A stretch of 29,579 bases of DNA from Sideroxydans lithotrophicus (lineage in GTDB: Bacteria; Pseudomonadota; Gammaproteobacteria; Burkholderiales; Sulfuriferulaceae): contig DZDB01000008.1 of the NCBI GenBank assembly GCA_022736605.1, positions 1 to 29,579 on the forward strand, written 5' to 3'. The position numbers and the translations under genes are program-made. The notes beneath the pieces are model-generated. The model saw only the letters and a program-made list of their open reading frames with translations, was not told the DNA's origin and made no database searches. Positions 7,795 to 14,358 of the stretch are shown piece by piece (position 1 is the stretch's first letter; the number at the start of each line of letters is the position of its first letter).

Positions 7795-8734
7795 GCCGGA
7801 AAAATCCGGAAACTGGGAGCGCGAAGTGCTTGAAAAAGTCGCGCTGTCTGCCGTGAAAGAGCAACGTACTGCGCGCCACTGGAGTATTTTTTTCAAGCTG
7901 TTGGGCTTCTCCTATTTATTTATTCTGCTGTTTCTGGCGTTGGGCTGGATTGGCGATCATGGCATCCCCATTCCCGGCAAGCACACCGCGCTGGTGGAAC
8001 TGAGTGGCACCATTGCGCCAGGTGAAACGAGTGCAGATGAGGTGATGGCGGGGTTGCAGGCAGCGTTTGAAGACAGCAATACCAAGGGCGTGATTCTGCG
8101 CATCAACAGTCCGGGCGGCAGTCCGGTGCAGTCTGGCCAGATTTATGACGATATCAAACGCCTGCGTGCCAAGTACCCGGCCATTCCACTGTATGCGGTA
8201 GTCGATGATATCTGCGCGTCGGGTGCCTATTATGTAGCCTCGGCTGCGGATAAAATTTACGTCGATAAAGCCAGTATCGTCGGTTCCATCGGGGTATTGA
8301 TGGACGGATTCGGGTTTACCGGCACCATGGATAAACTCGGTGTGCAAAGACGTTTGCTAACGGCAGGTGAGAATAAAGGATTTCTCGACCCGTTTTCACC
8401 GGAAAATCCACAACAGGAGGCTTATGCCAAGACCATGCTGGAAGAAATTCACCAGCAATTTATCAAAGCGGTACGCGATGGCCGGGGCAGTCGACTGAAG
8501 GAAACGCCGGACATGTTCAGCGGCCTGGTCTGGACCGGTGAAAAAAGTATCACACTGGGTTTGGCGGACGCGCTGGGCAGCACCGATTATGTTGCGCGTG
8601 ACGTCATTAAAGCCAAGGATATTGTCGACTTCAGTCGCCAGGAAGGATTTGCCGACCGGTTTGCCAAGCGCTTTGGCGTGGCGATGGGAAAAAGCATGAA
8701 TCCACTGACGTATGCTGGTAGCGTAATACGTTGA
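7787..8734 (+). CDS. sppA: Signal peptide peptidase SppA, 36K type
   Basis: The 315-residue inner-membrane serine protease degrades cleaved signal peptides in the membrane. One N-terminal transmembrane segment (about 33-54, IFFKLLGFSYLFILLFLALGW) is followed by a ClpP-like S49 peptidase domain. The nucleophile is probably Ser145 in CASGAYYVASAADKI. Lys197 in AGENKGFLDPF is the likely general base; the 52-residue spacing equals that of the Ser147/Lys199 pair in Bacillus subtilis SppA. The length matches the short single-domain form rather than the 67K form of E. coli. The start overlaps the Rieske stop by 8 bases (ATGTCTGA). The N-terminal 30 residues are charged and predicted to be cytoplasmic. 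Confidence 0.94.
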   Translation: MSEPEKSGNWEREVLEKVALSAVKEQRTARHWSIFFKLLGFSYLFILLFLALGWIGDHGIPIPGKHTALVELSGTIAPGETSADEVMAGLQAAFEDSNTKGVILRINSPGGSPVQSGQIYDDIKRLRAKYPAIPLYAVVDDICASGAYYVASAADKIYVDKASIVGSIGVLMDGFGFTGTMDKLGVQRRLLTAGENKGFLDPFSPENPQQEAYAKTMLEEIHQQFIKAVRDGRGSRLKETPDMFSGLVWTGEKSITLGLADALGSTDYVARDVIKAKDIVDFSRQEGFADRFAKRFGVAMGKSMNPLTYAGSVIR

Positions 8735-8739
8735 GATCA

Positions 8740-9006
8740 ATGGCGCCCTATCAGCCCATCGCCTGTGAGCAGCACGAGCGACTTGAATTCGCTGTGCTCA
8801 GACGCATACCGCTCTGGTTGCGTTATCAGGACGCCAGCGGCGCAGACGTCGCGGCCAAAATCATGCCTCTGGATGTGGCGACACGTGACGCTGCCGAGTG
8901 GTTGAACGTACGTTTCGAGGACGGTCATTGCGAAGTATTACGACTGGATTGGCTGCTGGAGATTGCCGAGCAGCCGCTTGCTGGCGCATCGCCTGCCAGC
9001 AATTAA
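8740..9006 (+). CDS. rof: Rho-binding antiterminator (Rof/YaeO family)
   Basis: This 88-residue protein fits the Rof family from end to end. It has the N-terminal YQPIACxxxxRLE signature (E. coli has YQPINCDDYDNLE), a central beta-rich section with DASGADVAAK, and the C-terminal RLDWLLEI (E. coli LRLDKI). Rof binds the primary RNA-binding domain of Rho and inhibits Rho-dependent termination. Starting at ATG 8740 puts the motif at residues 4-9, as in the family; a TTG at 8731 is the only alternative and would overlap the sppA stop. GAGA at 8733-8736 may act as ribosome-binding site. It sits 5 bases after sppA and 29 bases before the sigma factor gene. Identification rests on motif recall, without an alignment. 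Confidence 0.85.
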   Translation: MAPYQPIACEQHERLEFAVLRRIPLWLRYQDASGADVAAKIMPLDVATRDAAEWLNVRFEDGHCEVLRLDWLLEIAEQPLAGASPASN

Positions 9007-9035
9007 GCGCGTGTAATACGGGTCCATCTGCCACT

Positions 9036-9599
9036 GTGTCCACCCCGGAAGAACTTTCAAGCTTTCTTGCAGAAGTTGAACGCCGCGCTTTTCGTCAGGC
9101 GGCGTTTGCGGTGCGCGATGACCAGGTGGCGCTGGATATTGTGCAGGACAGCATGTTCAAGCTGGCCGAAAAATATGCGGACCGCCCGGCCAGCGAACAC
9201 CCCATGTTGTTTCAGCGGATATTGCAAAATACGATCCGGGATTATTTTAGACGCCAGAAAGTGCGCAACTACTGGACCACGGCGCTGTCATTTATTGTGC
9301 CTGGTCAGGATCCGCATAGTGAAGATGCGGACAGTATCGACCATGTGCAAAGTACATCCGAGTCTGATGACCCGGCGTATCAGGCAGAGGCCAGCCAGCG
9401 CATGCGTATTCTGCAAATCGCGCTGGAAAAGTTGCCGTTACGTCAACGCGAGGCTTTCCTGTTGCGTTACTGGGAAGAGATGGATACGGCAGAAACGGCG
9501 ATCATCATGGGCTGCTCGGAAGGCAGCGTAAAAACTCACTGCTCACGTGCAGTTCAAGCGCTCTCGAAGTATCTGGAAAGTCGAGGAGTTACCTTATGA
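9036..9599 (+). CDS. ECF-type RNA polymerase sigma factor
   Basis: The 187-residue protein has the two-domain ECF layout. Region 2 (about 16-80) includes DIVQDSMFKLAEKY and the -10-reading helix ILQNTIRDYFRRQKV. A roughly 40-residue acidic linker follows (about 91-118, rich in Asp, Glu and Ser). Region 4 (about 129-180) has LPLRQREAFLLRYWE and the helix-turn-helix AETAIIMGCSEGSVKTHCSRAVQAL. I chose the GTG at 9036 because the family begins within 10-15 residues of the first helix (ELSSFLAEVERRAF). The longer frame from 8898 would overlap rof with low-complexity sequence. The gene overlaps the following DUF3619 gene by ATGA, which in ECF loci often marks the anti-sigma factor. Target promoters are unknown. 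Confidence 0.88.
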   Translation: MSTPEELSSFLAEVERRAFRQAAFAVRDDQVALDIVQDSMFKLAEKYADRPASEHPMLFQRILQNTIRDYFRRQKVRNYWTTALSFIVPGQDPHSEDADSIDHVQSTSESDDPAYQAEASQRMRILQIALEKLPLRQREAFLLRYWEEMDTAETAIIMGCSEGSVKTHCSRAVQALSKYLESRGVTL

Positions 9600-9979
9600 A
9601 TGAGCATGATTTTTCAAAAAAACTGGTTACCTTGCTGGATACAGATGTAAATAACATCAGTGACAAGGTGGCGCTGGATTTGCGTGCAGCGCGCCATTCA
9701 GCTGTTGCGCATGCTGTTTCACGGCAATCGAGTGGTGTTGGGCGCTCGGGTAACCTCCTGCACCGTCATTCCTGGTTTTCGCAGCATCGCACGGCAGTCA
9801 TCGGGGCGGTATTGATTGCTGTATTACTGAGTGTGCTTGGCGTCTGGCAAATGCTGCCCCAACCGGCGGACGATCAGGCTGAAATCGACGCGGCCTTGTT
9901 GACAGACGATTTGCCGGTGCATGCTTACCTTGACAATCATTTTACCCAATGGCTAAAAAATCCTTCTTCCGAGCAATAA
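9596..9979 (+). CDS. DUF3619 single-pass membrane protein, candidate anti-sigma factor
   Basis: The 127-residue protein has one hydrophobic segment (about 66-86, TAVIGAVLIAVLLSVLGVWQM), a basic N-terminal 65 residues and a C-terminal tail. By the positive-inside rule, Arg and His before the segment place the N-terminus in the cytoplasm and the tail (87-127) outside. The tail carries LLTDDLPVHAYLDNHF, which I recognise as the conserved part of DUF3619. It starts 4 bases before the sigma factor stop (ATGA). The layout of short cytoplasmic part, one helix and short outer tail is that of small anti-sigma factors such as CnrY. However, no zinc-binding HxxxCxxC motif is present. Function is inferred from context only. 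Confidence 0.82.
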   Translation: MNEHDFSKKLVTLLDTDVNNISDKVALDLRAARHSAVAHAVSRQSSGVGRSGNLLHRHSWFSQHRTAVIGAVLIAVLLSVLGVWQMLPQPADDQAEIDAALLTDDLPVHAYLDNHFTQWLKNPSSEQ

Positions 9980-10392
9980 TTTGGCTCATGTTGGTTTGGT
10001 CAGGCGTGGCGCTGGCGGGCGGCAAGGACAATGCAACCCAATGGCAAGCGCTGAAACCTGCACAGCAGGCAATTCTGGCGCCGCTGGCAGCGCAGTGGAA
10101 CACCCTGCCGCCAGCTCAGCGTGAACGTTTGCTGGCAGTAGAAGCGCGCTATCCAACAATGGCGCCTGAGGCGCGCCAACGTTTTCAGGCGCGCCTTAAA
10201 AACTGGGCTTCATTGACCAAAGCGGAACGCATCAAGGCGCGTGAGAATTACAAAAAGCTCAAGAAGTTACCGCCTGCTCAACGCGCAGCCATCAAGCGTC
10301 GCTGGGAAATAAAACAGCAGGCGAGTGAGCCTATGAAGCCGTCAATGCCCTCGCCTCCAATCCCGCCCAAGGGCGCGCCGTCTCCTTCTTAA
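9949..10392 (+). CDS. DUF3106 exported helical-repeat protein
   Basis: The 147-residue protein has a clear signal peptide: KK, a hydrophobic core at 8-22, and ALA cleavage before Gly24. The mature part contains four short repeats of one pattern, WQALKPAQQAIL (32), WNTLPPAQRERL (50), WASLTKAERIKA (86) and LKKLPPAQRAAI (104), each likely a helical turn into a basic helix. The tail (128-147) is Pro/Ser-rich. Repeats of this kind recall LTxxQ-type periplasmic proteins (CpxP, Spy, ZraP, CnrX), but I cannot show homology. The gene begins 31 bases inside the DUF3619 gene. Its stop shares the TTAA 10389-10392 with the converging maf gene. Confidence 0.82.
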   Translation: MAKKSFFRAIIWLMLVWSGVALAGGKDNATQWQALKPAQQAILAPLAAQWNTLPPAQRERLLAVEARYPTMAPEARQRFQARLKNWASLTKAERIKARENYKKLKKLPPAQRAAIKRRWEIKQQASEPMKPSMPSPPIPPKGAPSPS

Positions 10393-11000
10393 GCCTTCCA
10401 GGTTAGTACGTCCAGCCCTTCATTTGCCAGCATTTGTGTCAGGGCTATCAGCGGTAAGCCAATCAGTGCATTTGGATCATCGCTTTGTAGTTTGCTGATA
10501 ACGGCAATACCCAGGGTTTCGACGCGGGCGCTGCCTGCGCAGTTATAGGGTTGATCTTTGCGCAGGTAAGACTCAATCTGCGCTTCGCTGAGTGGGCGCA
10601 GCTGCACCGTAGTCGGTACACAAGTGGTTTGCATGCTGCCGCTGGCGCTGTTGTATAGTGCCAGCGCTGTGTGGAAGGTTACGCACTTGCCGGCCATCAG
10701 CCGCAATTGTTCTGCCGCGCGCTGATGCGTACCGGGCTTGCCAATTTGCAGTCCATCAACTGTCGCAACTTGATCCGAGCCGATAATCAGCGCATTTGGA
10801 TAGGCTGTATTTACTGCACGCGCCTTGAGCTGCGCGAGGCGTAGAGCCGTTGCCGCTGGTGTTTCGTGCGGCAGGGGTGTTTCATTGACTTCGGGTGCGG
10901 CCACCTCAAATGGCACTTGCAGACGCTGTAACAGTTCGCGCCGATAGGGTGAGGTAGATGCCAGTACCAGTTGTAATGGCTGCGGCTGCAATATGCTCAA
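10389..11000 (-). CDS. maf: Maf/YceF nucleotide pyrophosphatase (probable m7GTP pyrophosphatase)
   Basis: The 203-residue protein begins with LVLASTSPYRRELL, the Maf substrate loop, and continues with GSDQV (catalytic Asp), GKPGT and GLPLIAL. The stretch CAGSARVETLGI and the SDDPNALIGLPLIAL ending correspond to the YceF subfamily, which hydrolyses N7-methyl-GTP, rather than the YhdE subfamily for dTTP/UTP. In E. coli yceF also lies between rluC and yceD, so position supports this. No ATG is available; translation probably starts at TTG 11000 (TTGA overlap with the pycB stop) or at TTG 10991. It is the last gene of the pycA-pycB-maf unit and ends in a 4-base overlap with the converging DUF3106 gene. 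Confidence 0.93.
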   Translation of the reverse strand: MSILQPQPLQLVLASTSPYRRELLQRLQVPFEVAAPEVNETPLPHETPAATALRLAQLKARAVNTAYPNALIIGSDQVATVDGLQIGKPGTHQRAAEQLRLMAGKCVTFHTALALYNSASGSMQTTCVPTTVQLRPLSEAQIESYLRKDQPYNCAGSARVETLGIAVISKLQSDDPNALIGLPLIALTQMLANEGLDVLTWKA

Positions 11001-12847
11001 CCAGGCTGAATTTCGAGCAACGCCTGATCCGGTGTGACTGCATCACCCTTGACGACGAATAGGGTAATCACGGTACCGGCAACAGACGCCTGGATTTCAT
11101 TTTCCATTTTCATAGCTTCAATCACCAAGACCGGATCACCTGCGTTGACCTTTTGGCCGGTGGTGACCAGCACATCGACAATTGTGCCGGGCATGGCGGT
11201 GGTAACGTGACCAGCATGGCTGGGGCGCGGGCGTCCACTGGCAGGCAACTTGCTGCCAGCTGATTTGGGTTTGGCTGCATTGTCATTGCCAGTACTGACT
11301 TCAATCTCGTTGAGCGCTTCTACCAGTACTTCCTCGGTTACGCCATCGACCGAGACATAGTACGGTCGCTCAGCTTGCGAGCCATGCCCGGTACCGGTGA
11401 GGCGGATGTGATAGGTTTCGCCGTGCAGGGTAATGCGGAACTCGTCGGCAGCTGAACGGGTTTGTGTGGTCGCGTTTTTTTCACCGATGGTACGCAGTGG
11501 TTCAGGTGCCAGACTGCCTGCGTTCCGCTCCTGCAAAAATGTGCGACCCAAATCAGGGAACATGGCGTAAGTCAGTACATCTTCTTCTGATTTGGTCAGC
11601 CCCTCGATTTCGCCGCGTAATTTGTCCAGTTCGTCCGGGATCAGGTCAGCCGGGCGGCAGGTAATGACATCCTGATCCCCAATCGCCAGATTGAGTACCT
11701 GCGGATTGACTTTACCCGGTGCCTGGCCATAACGCCCCTGCAGGTAGAGTTTCACCTCGTTGGTAATGGTTTTGTAACGACCGCCGGTCAAGACGTTGAT
11801 GACGGCCTGGCTGCCGACGATTTGCGATGTTGGCGTGACCAGCGGTGGATAGCCCAGGTCTTCGCGCACGCGCGGAATTTCCATCAGGACTTCATCCATG
11901 CGGTCGAGCGAGCCCTGTTCCTTGAGCTGATTGGACAGATTGGAGATCATGCCGCCCGGTACCTGGCTAATCAATACGCGCGGATCCACACCGGTAAAAG
12001 CACTTTCGAATTGCCAGTAAAGCTTGCGTACTTCACGGAAGTAGGCAGCGATTTCTTCCAGCAATGGCAAGCTCAGGCCAGTGTCATACTCGGTACCTGC
12101 CAGAGCAGCCACCATGCTTTCGGTTGTCGAATGGCTTGCACCTTCGGAAAATGCCGAATTGCAGGTGTCGATAATGCTGGCGCCCGCTTCGATGGCTTTC
12201 AGGTGTGACATGCTGGCCAGACCCGAAGTGGCATGGCTGTGGGTATGGACTGGCAGGCCGGTCGCTTCGCGCACGGCTTTGACCAGATCGAACGCGGCTG
12301 TCGGGGTTAATAAACCCGCCATATCCTTGATGGCGATGGTATCGCAACCCAGATCGGCCAGGCCTTTTGCCAGCGTGACGAAGTGCGGAATGTCGTGCAC
12401 CGGGCTGGTGGTGTAGGAGAGCGCACCCTCTGCATGCTTGCCGGCTTTTTTAACCGCAGCGACAGAAACCTGCATGTTGCGCAAGTCGTTCATGGCATCA
12501 AAAATACGGAATACATCGACGCCGTTGTCCGCAGATTTTTGTACGAAAGCACGCACCATATCATCTGCATAATGGCGATAGCCGAGTAGATTCTGGCCGC
12601 GCAGCAGCATCTGGATCGGTGTGTTGGGCAGCGCTTTGCGCAGCTTTTTCAGACGCTCCCACGGATCTTCGCGCAAGAAACGCACGCACGCGTCAAACGT
12701 CGCGCCACCCCATGCTTCGAGTGACCAGAAACCAACGCTGTCGAGCTTGGCACAAATCGGCAGCATGTGCTCGGTGCGCATGCGCGTGGCGATCAGGGAT
12801 TGGTGGCCGTCACGCAGGACGAGGTCGGAAACGAATACTTTAGGCAT
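10997..12847 (-). CDS. pycB: Pyruvate carboxylase subunit B / oxaloacetate decarboxylase alpha-type carboxyltransferase with biotinyl domain
   Basis: This 616-residue protein has an N-terminal carboxyltransferase TIM barrel and a C-terminal biotin domain. Active-site elements are LRDGHQS (Asp13), the carbamylation lysine Lys174 in AIKDMAG and metal ligands His203 and His205 in HTHSHATSG. The biotin attachment site EAMKME has Lys580. A flexible stretch around 515-545 (PKSAGSKLPASGRPRPS) links the parts. Databases often call it oxaloacetate decarboxylase alpha (oadA). The adjacent biotin carboxylase and the absence of membrane subunits beta and gamma argue for two-subunit pyruvate carboxylase, which makes oxaloacetate from pyruvate and bicarbonate. 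It follows pycA by 29 bases. Confidence 0.88.
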   Translation of the reverse strand: MPKVFVSDLVLRDGHQSLIATRMRTEHMLPICAKLDSVGFWSLEAWGGATFDACVRFLREDPWERLKKLRKALPNTPIQMLLRGQNLLGYRHYADDMVRAFVQKSADNGVDVFRIFDAMNDLRNMQVSVAAVKKAGKHAEGALSYTTSPVHDIPHFVTLAKGLADLGCDTIAIKDMAGLLTPTAAFDLVKAVREATGLPVHTHSHATSGLASMSHLKAIEAGASIIDTCNSAFSEGASHSTTESMVAALAGTEYDTGLSLPLLEEIAAYFREVRKLYWQFESAFTGVDPRVLISQVPGGMISNLSNQLKEQGSLDRMDEVLMEIPRVREDLGYPPLVTPTSQIVGSQAVINVLTGGRYKTITNEVKLYLQGRYGQAPGKVNPQVLNLAIGDQDVITCRPADLIPDELDKLRGEIEGLTKSEEDVLTYAMFPDLGRTFLQERNAGSLAPEPLRTIGEKNATTQTRSAADEFRITLHGETYHIRLTGTGHGSQAERPYYVSVDGVTEEVLVEALNEIEVSTGNDNAAKPKSAGSKLPASGRPRPSHAGHVTTAMPGTIVDVLVTTGQKVNAGDPVLVIEAMKMENEIQASVAGTVITLFVVKGDAVTPDQALLEIQPG

Positions 12848-12876
12848 GTTCGGTGCAGTCTTTCGAGTTAAGCGGA

Positions 12877-14295
12877 TTACAAACCGTTATGGGCAGCGAG
12901 GGCGGCAGAGATGGCTGCGGCGATCATCTCGGGCGGCTGGCGTACAGCGTAGTTTACCAGTTCGGGATGGGTATCCACGAATGAGGTATTAAATCGGCCA
13001 CTGCGGAAATCCGGATTTTTCAGGATCTCCAGATAATATGGGATCGTGGTTTTGACGCCATAGACCACCATATCGTTGAGCGCCCGGCGACCGCGTTCCA
13101 TCACGCTTTCCCAATTCAGATTCCACACCGTGATTTTGGCACACATGGAATCGTAATACGGTGGTATCACATAGCCGCTATACATGGCAGCATCGGTACG
13201 CACGCCTGGGCCGCCTGGAGCGTAGTAACGCGTGATACGACCAAAACTGGGCAGAAAGTCATTCTTCGGGTCTTCGGCATTGATGCGAAACTCCATCGCG
13301 AAGCCTCGATAGTGCACATCTTCCTGTTTGTACTGCAGCACTTGCCCTGCAGCGATGCGAATCTGTTCCTGCACGATATCCACACCGGTAATCGCCTCGG
13401 TGATGGTGTGCTCGACTTGCAGGCGGGTATTCATTTCCATGAAATAGAACTGATTGTCTGTATCCAGTAAAAACTCAACGGTACCGGCATTTTCATAGCC
13501 AACGGCTTTGGCGGCACGCACGGCGAGTTTGCCAATGTATTGACGCTGCGCCTCGGTTAGCTGCGGTGAAGGTGCGATTTCAATCAGCTTCTGGTTACGT
13601 CGCTGGATGGAACAATCGCGTTCAAACAGGTGGATGGTGTTGCCGAAACTGTCAGCCATGACCTGGACTTCAATGTGCTTGGGATTTACCACGCACTTTT
13701 CCATAAAGACTTCCGGCTTGCCAAACGCTTTACCCGCTTCAGAAACCACACGGTCATAGTTTTTTAGCAACTCGGCTTCAGAATCACAGCGCCGGATACC
13801 ACGGCCACCCCCGCCGTTGGTGGCTTTGAGCATCACGGGATAGCCAATTGTGCCGGCCAGTACGCGCGCTTCCTCGACGTTTGCCAGGTTATGTTCGCTG
13901 CCCGGGATGACCGGAACGCCGGCCTTGATCATGGCTTTACGCGCCTGGATTTTGTCGCCCATCATGGTGATGACGTCTGCATTGGGGCCGATAAATTTGA
14001 TGCCACGACGTGCGCAGATTTCAGCCAGCATGGGATTTTCTGACAGGAAGCCATAGCCCGGATGCAGCGCATCACAGCCACTGGCAACTGCCAGATTGAC
14101 TATATTATGTGCATTTAAGTATCCCTGTACCGGATCAGAGCCGATGTTGTAGGCTTTGTCGGCTTTTTTGACATGCAATGCATGCCGATCTGCGTCAGCA
14201 TAGATCGCCACAGAGGTGATACCCAGTTCGGAGCAGGCACGCACGATGCGCACTGCAATTTCCCCCCGGTTGGCTATAAGGATTTTCTTGATCAC
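12877..14295 (-). CDS. pycA: Pyruvate carboxylase subunit A (biotin carboxylase)
   Basis: The 472-residue ATP-grasp enzyme carboxylates biotin using ATP and bicarbonate. Features include the N-terminal KKILIANRGEIAVRI, HPGYGFLSENP, the glycine-rich loop NGGGGRGIRR, the metal-binding region MEMNTRLQVEHTITEAITG and the C-terminal biotin-carboxylase domain. It resembles acetyl-CoA carboxylase AccC, but pairing with pycB and the slightly longer length favour the pyruvate carboxylase role. No accB lies nearby, whereas true accC usually follows accB. The start is GTG at 14295, with AAGG (14308-14305) 9 bases upstream. The divergent neighbour is yceD, and the promoter lies in the 54-base gap. Automated annotation as AccC would be an easy error here. 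Confidence 0.87.
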   Translation of the reverse strand: MIKKILIANRGEIAVRIVRACSELGITSVAIYADADRHALHVKKADKAYNIGSDPVQGYLNAHNIVNLAVASGCDALHPGYGFLSENPMLAEICARRGIKFIGPNADVITMMGDKIQARKAMIKAGVPVIPGSEHNLANVEEARVLAGTIGYPVMLKATNGGGGRGIRRCDSEAELLKNYDRVVSEAGKAFGKPEVFMEKCVVNPKHIEVQVMADSFGNTIHLFERDCSIQRRNQKLIEIAPSPQLTEAQRQYIGKLAVRAAKAVGYENAGTVEFLLDTDNQFYFMEMNTRLQVEHTITEAITGVDIVQEQIRIAAGQVLQYKQEDVHYRGFAMEFRINAEDPKNDFLPSFGRITRYYAPGGPGVRTDAAMYSGYVIPPYYDSMCAKITVWNLNWESVMERGRRALNDMVVYGVKTTIPYYLEILKNPDFRSGRFNTSFVDTHPELVNYAVRQPPEMIAAAISAALAAHNGL

Positions 14296-14311
14296 GCTGC
14301 AACGCCTTATT

Positions 14312-14340
14312 TTGACAACACAAGGTGAAAATTATATCAT
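14312..14340 (+). promoter_or_regulatory. Sigma-70 promoter of the yceD-rpmF-plsX-fab operon
   Basis: A perfect -35 TTGACA (14312-14317) and a -10 TATCAT (14335-14340) are separated by 17 bases. This is the best promoter in the window on the plus strand. Transcription should start near 14347, only about 1-5 bases before the yceD ATG at 14350, implying a leaderless or nearly leaderless mRNA. Confidence 0.8.
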
Positions 14341-14358
14341 GCGCGGCTTATGTCGGAA
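14331..14358 (-). promoter_or_regulatory. Extended -10 promoter of pycA-pycB-maf, overlapping the yceD promoter
   Basis: The minus strand carries TGATATAAT (14339-14331), a perfect extended -10 element. A weak -35 TTCCGA (14358-14353) is 16 bases upstream, inside the start of yceD; extended -10 promoters tolerate poor -35 boxes. Transcription would begin near 14324 and give pycA a leader of about 29 bases containing its ribosome-binding site. The two opposing -10 boxes share bases 14335-14336. Confidence 0.65.

Noticed and set aside
8898..9035. Extension of the sigma factor upstream to the ATG-like start at 8898
   Set aside because: It would overlap rof by over 100 bases, and the added residues (cysteine- and arginine-rich) do not resemble a sigma factor N-terminus.
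10997..12847. Sodium-pumping oxaloacetate decarboxylase alpha subunit
   Set aside because: No beta or gamma membrane subunit is encoded in the window, and a biotin carboxylase lies immediately upstream.
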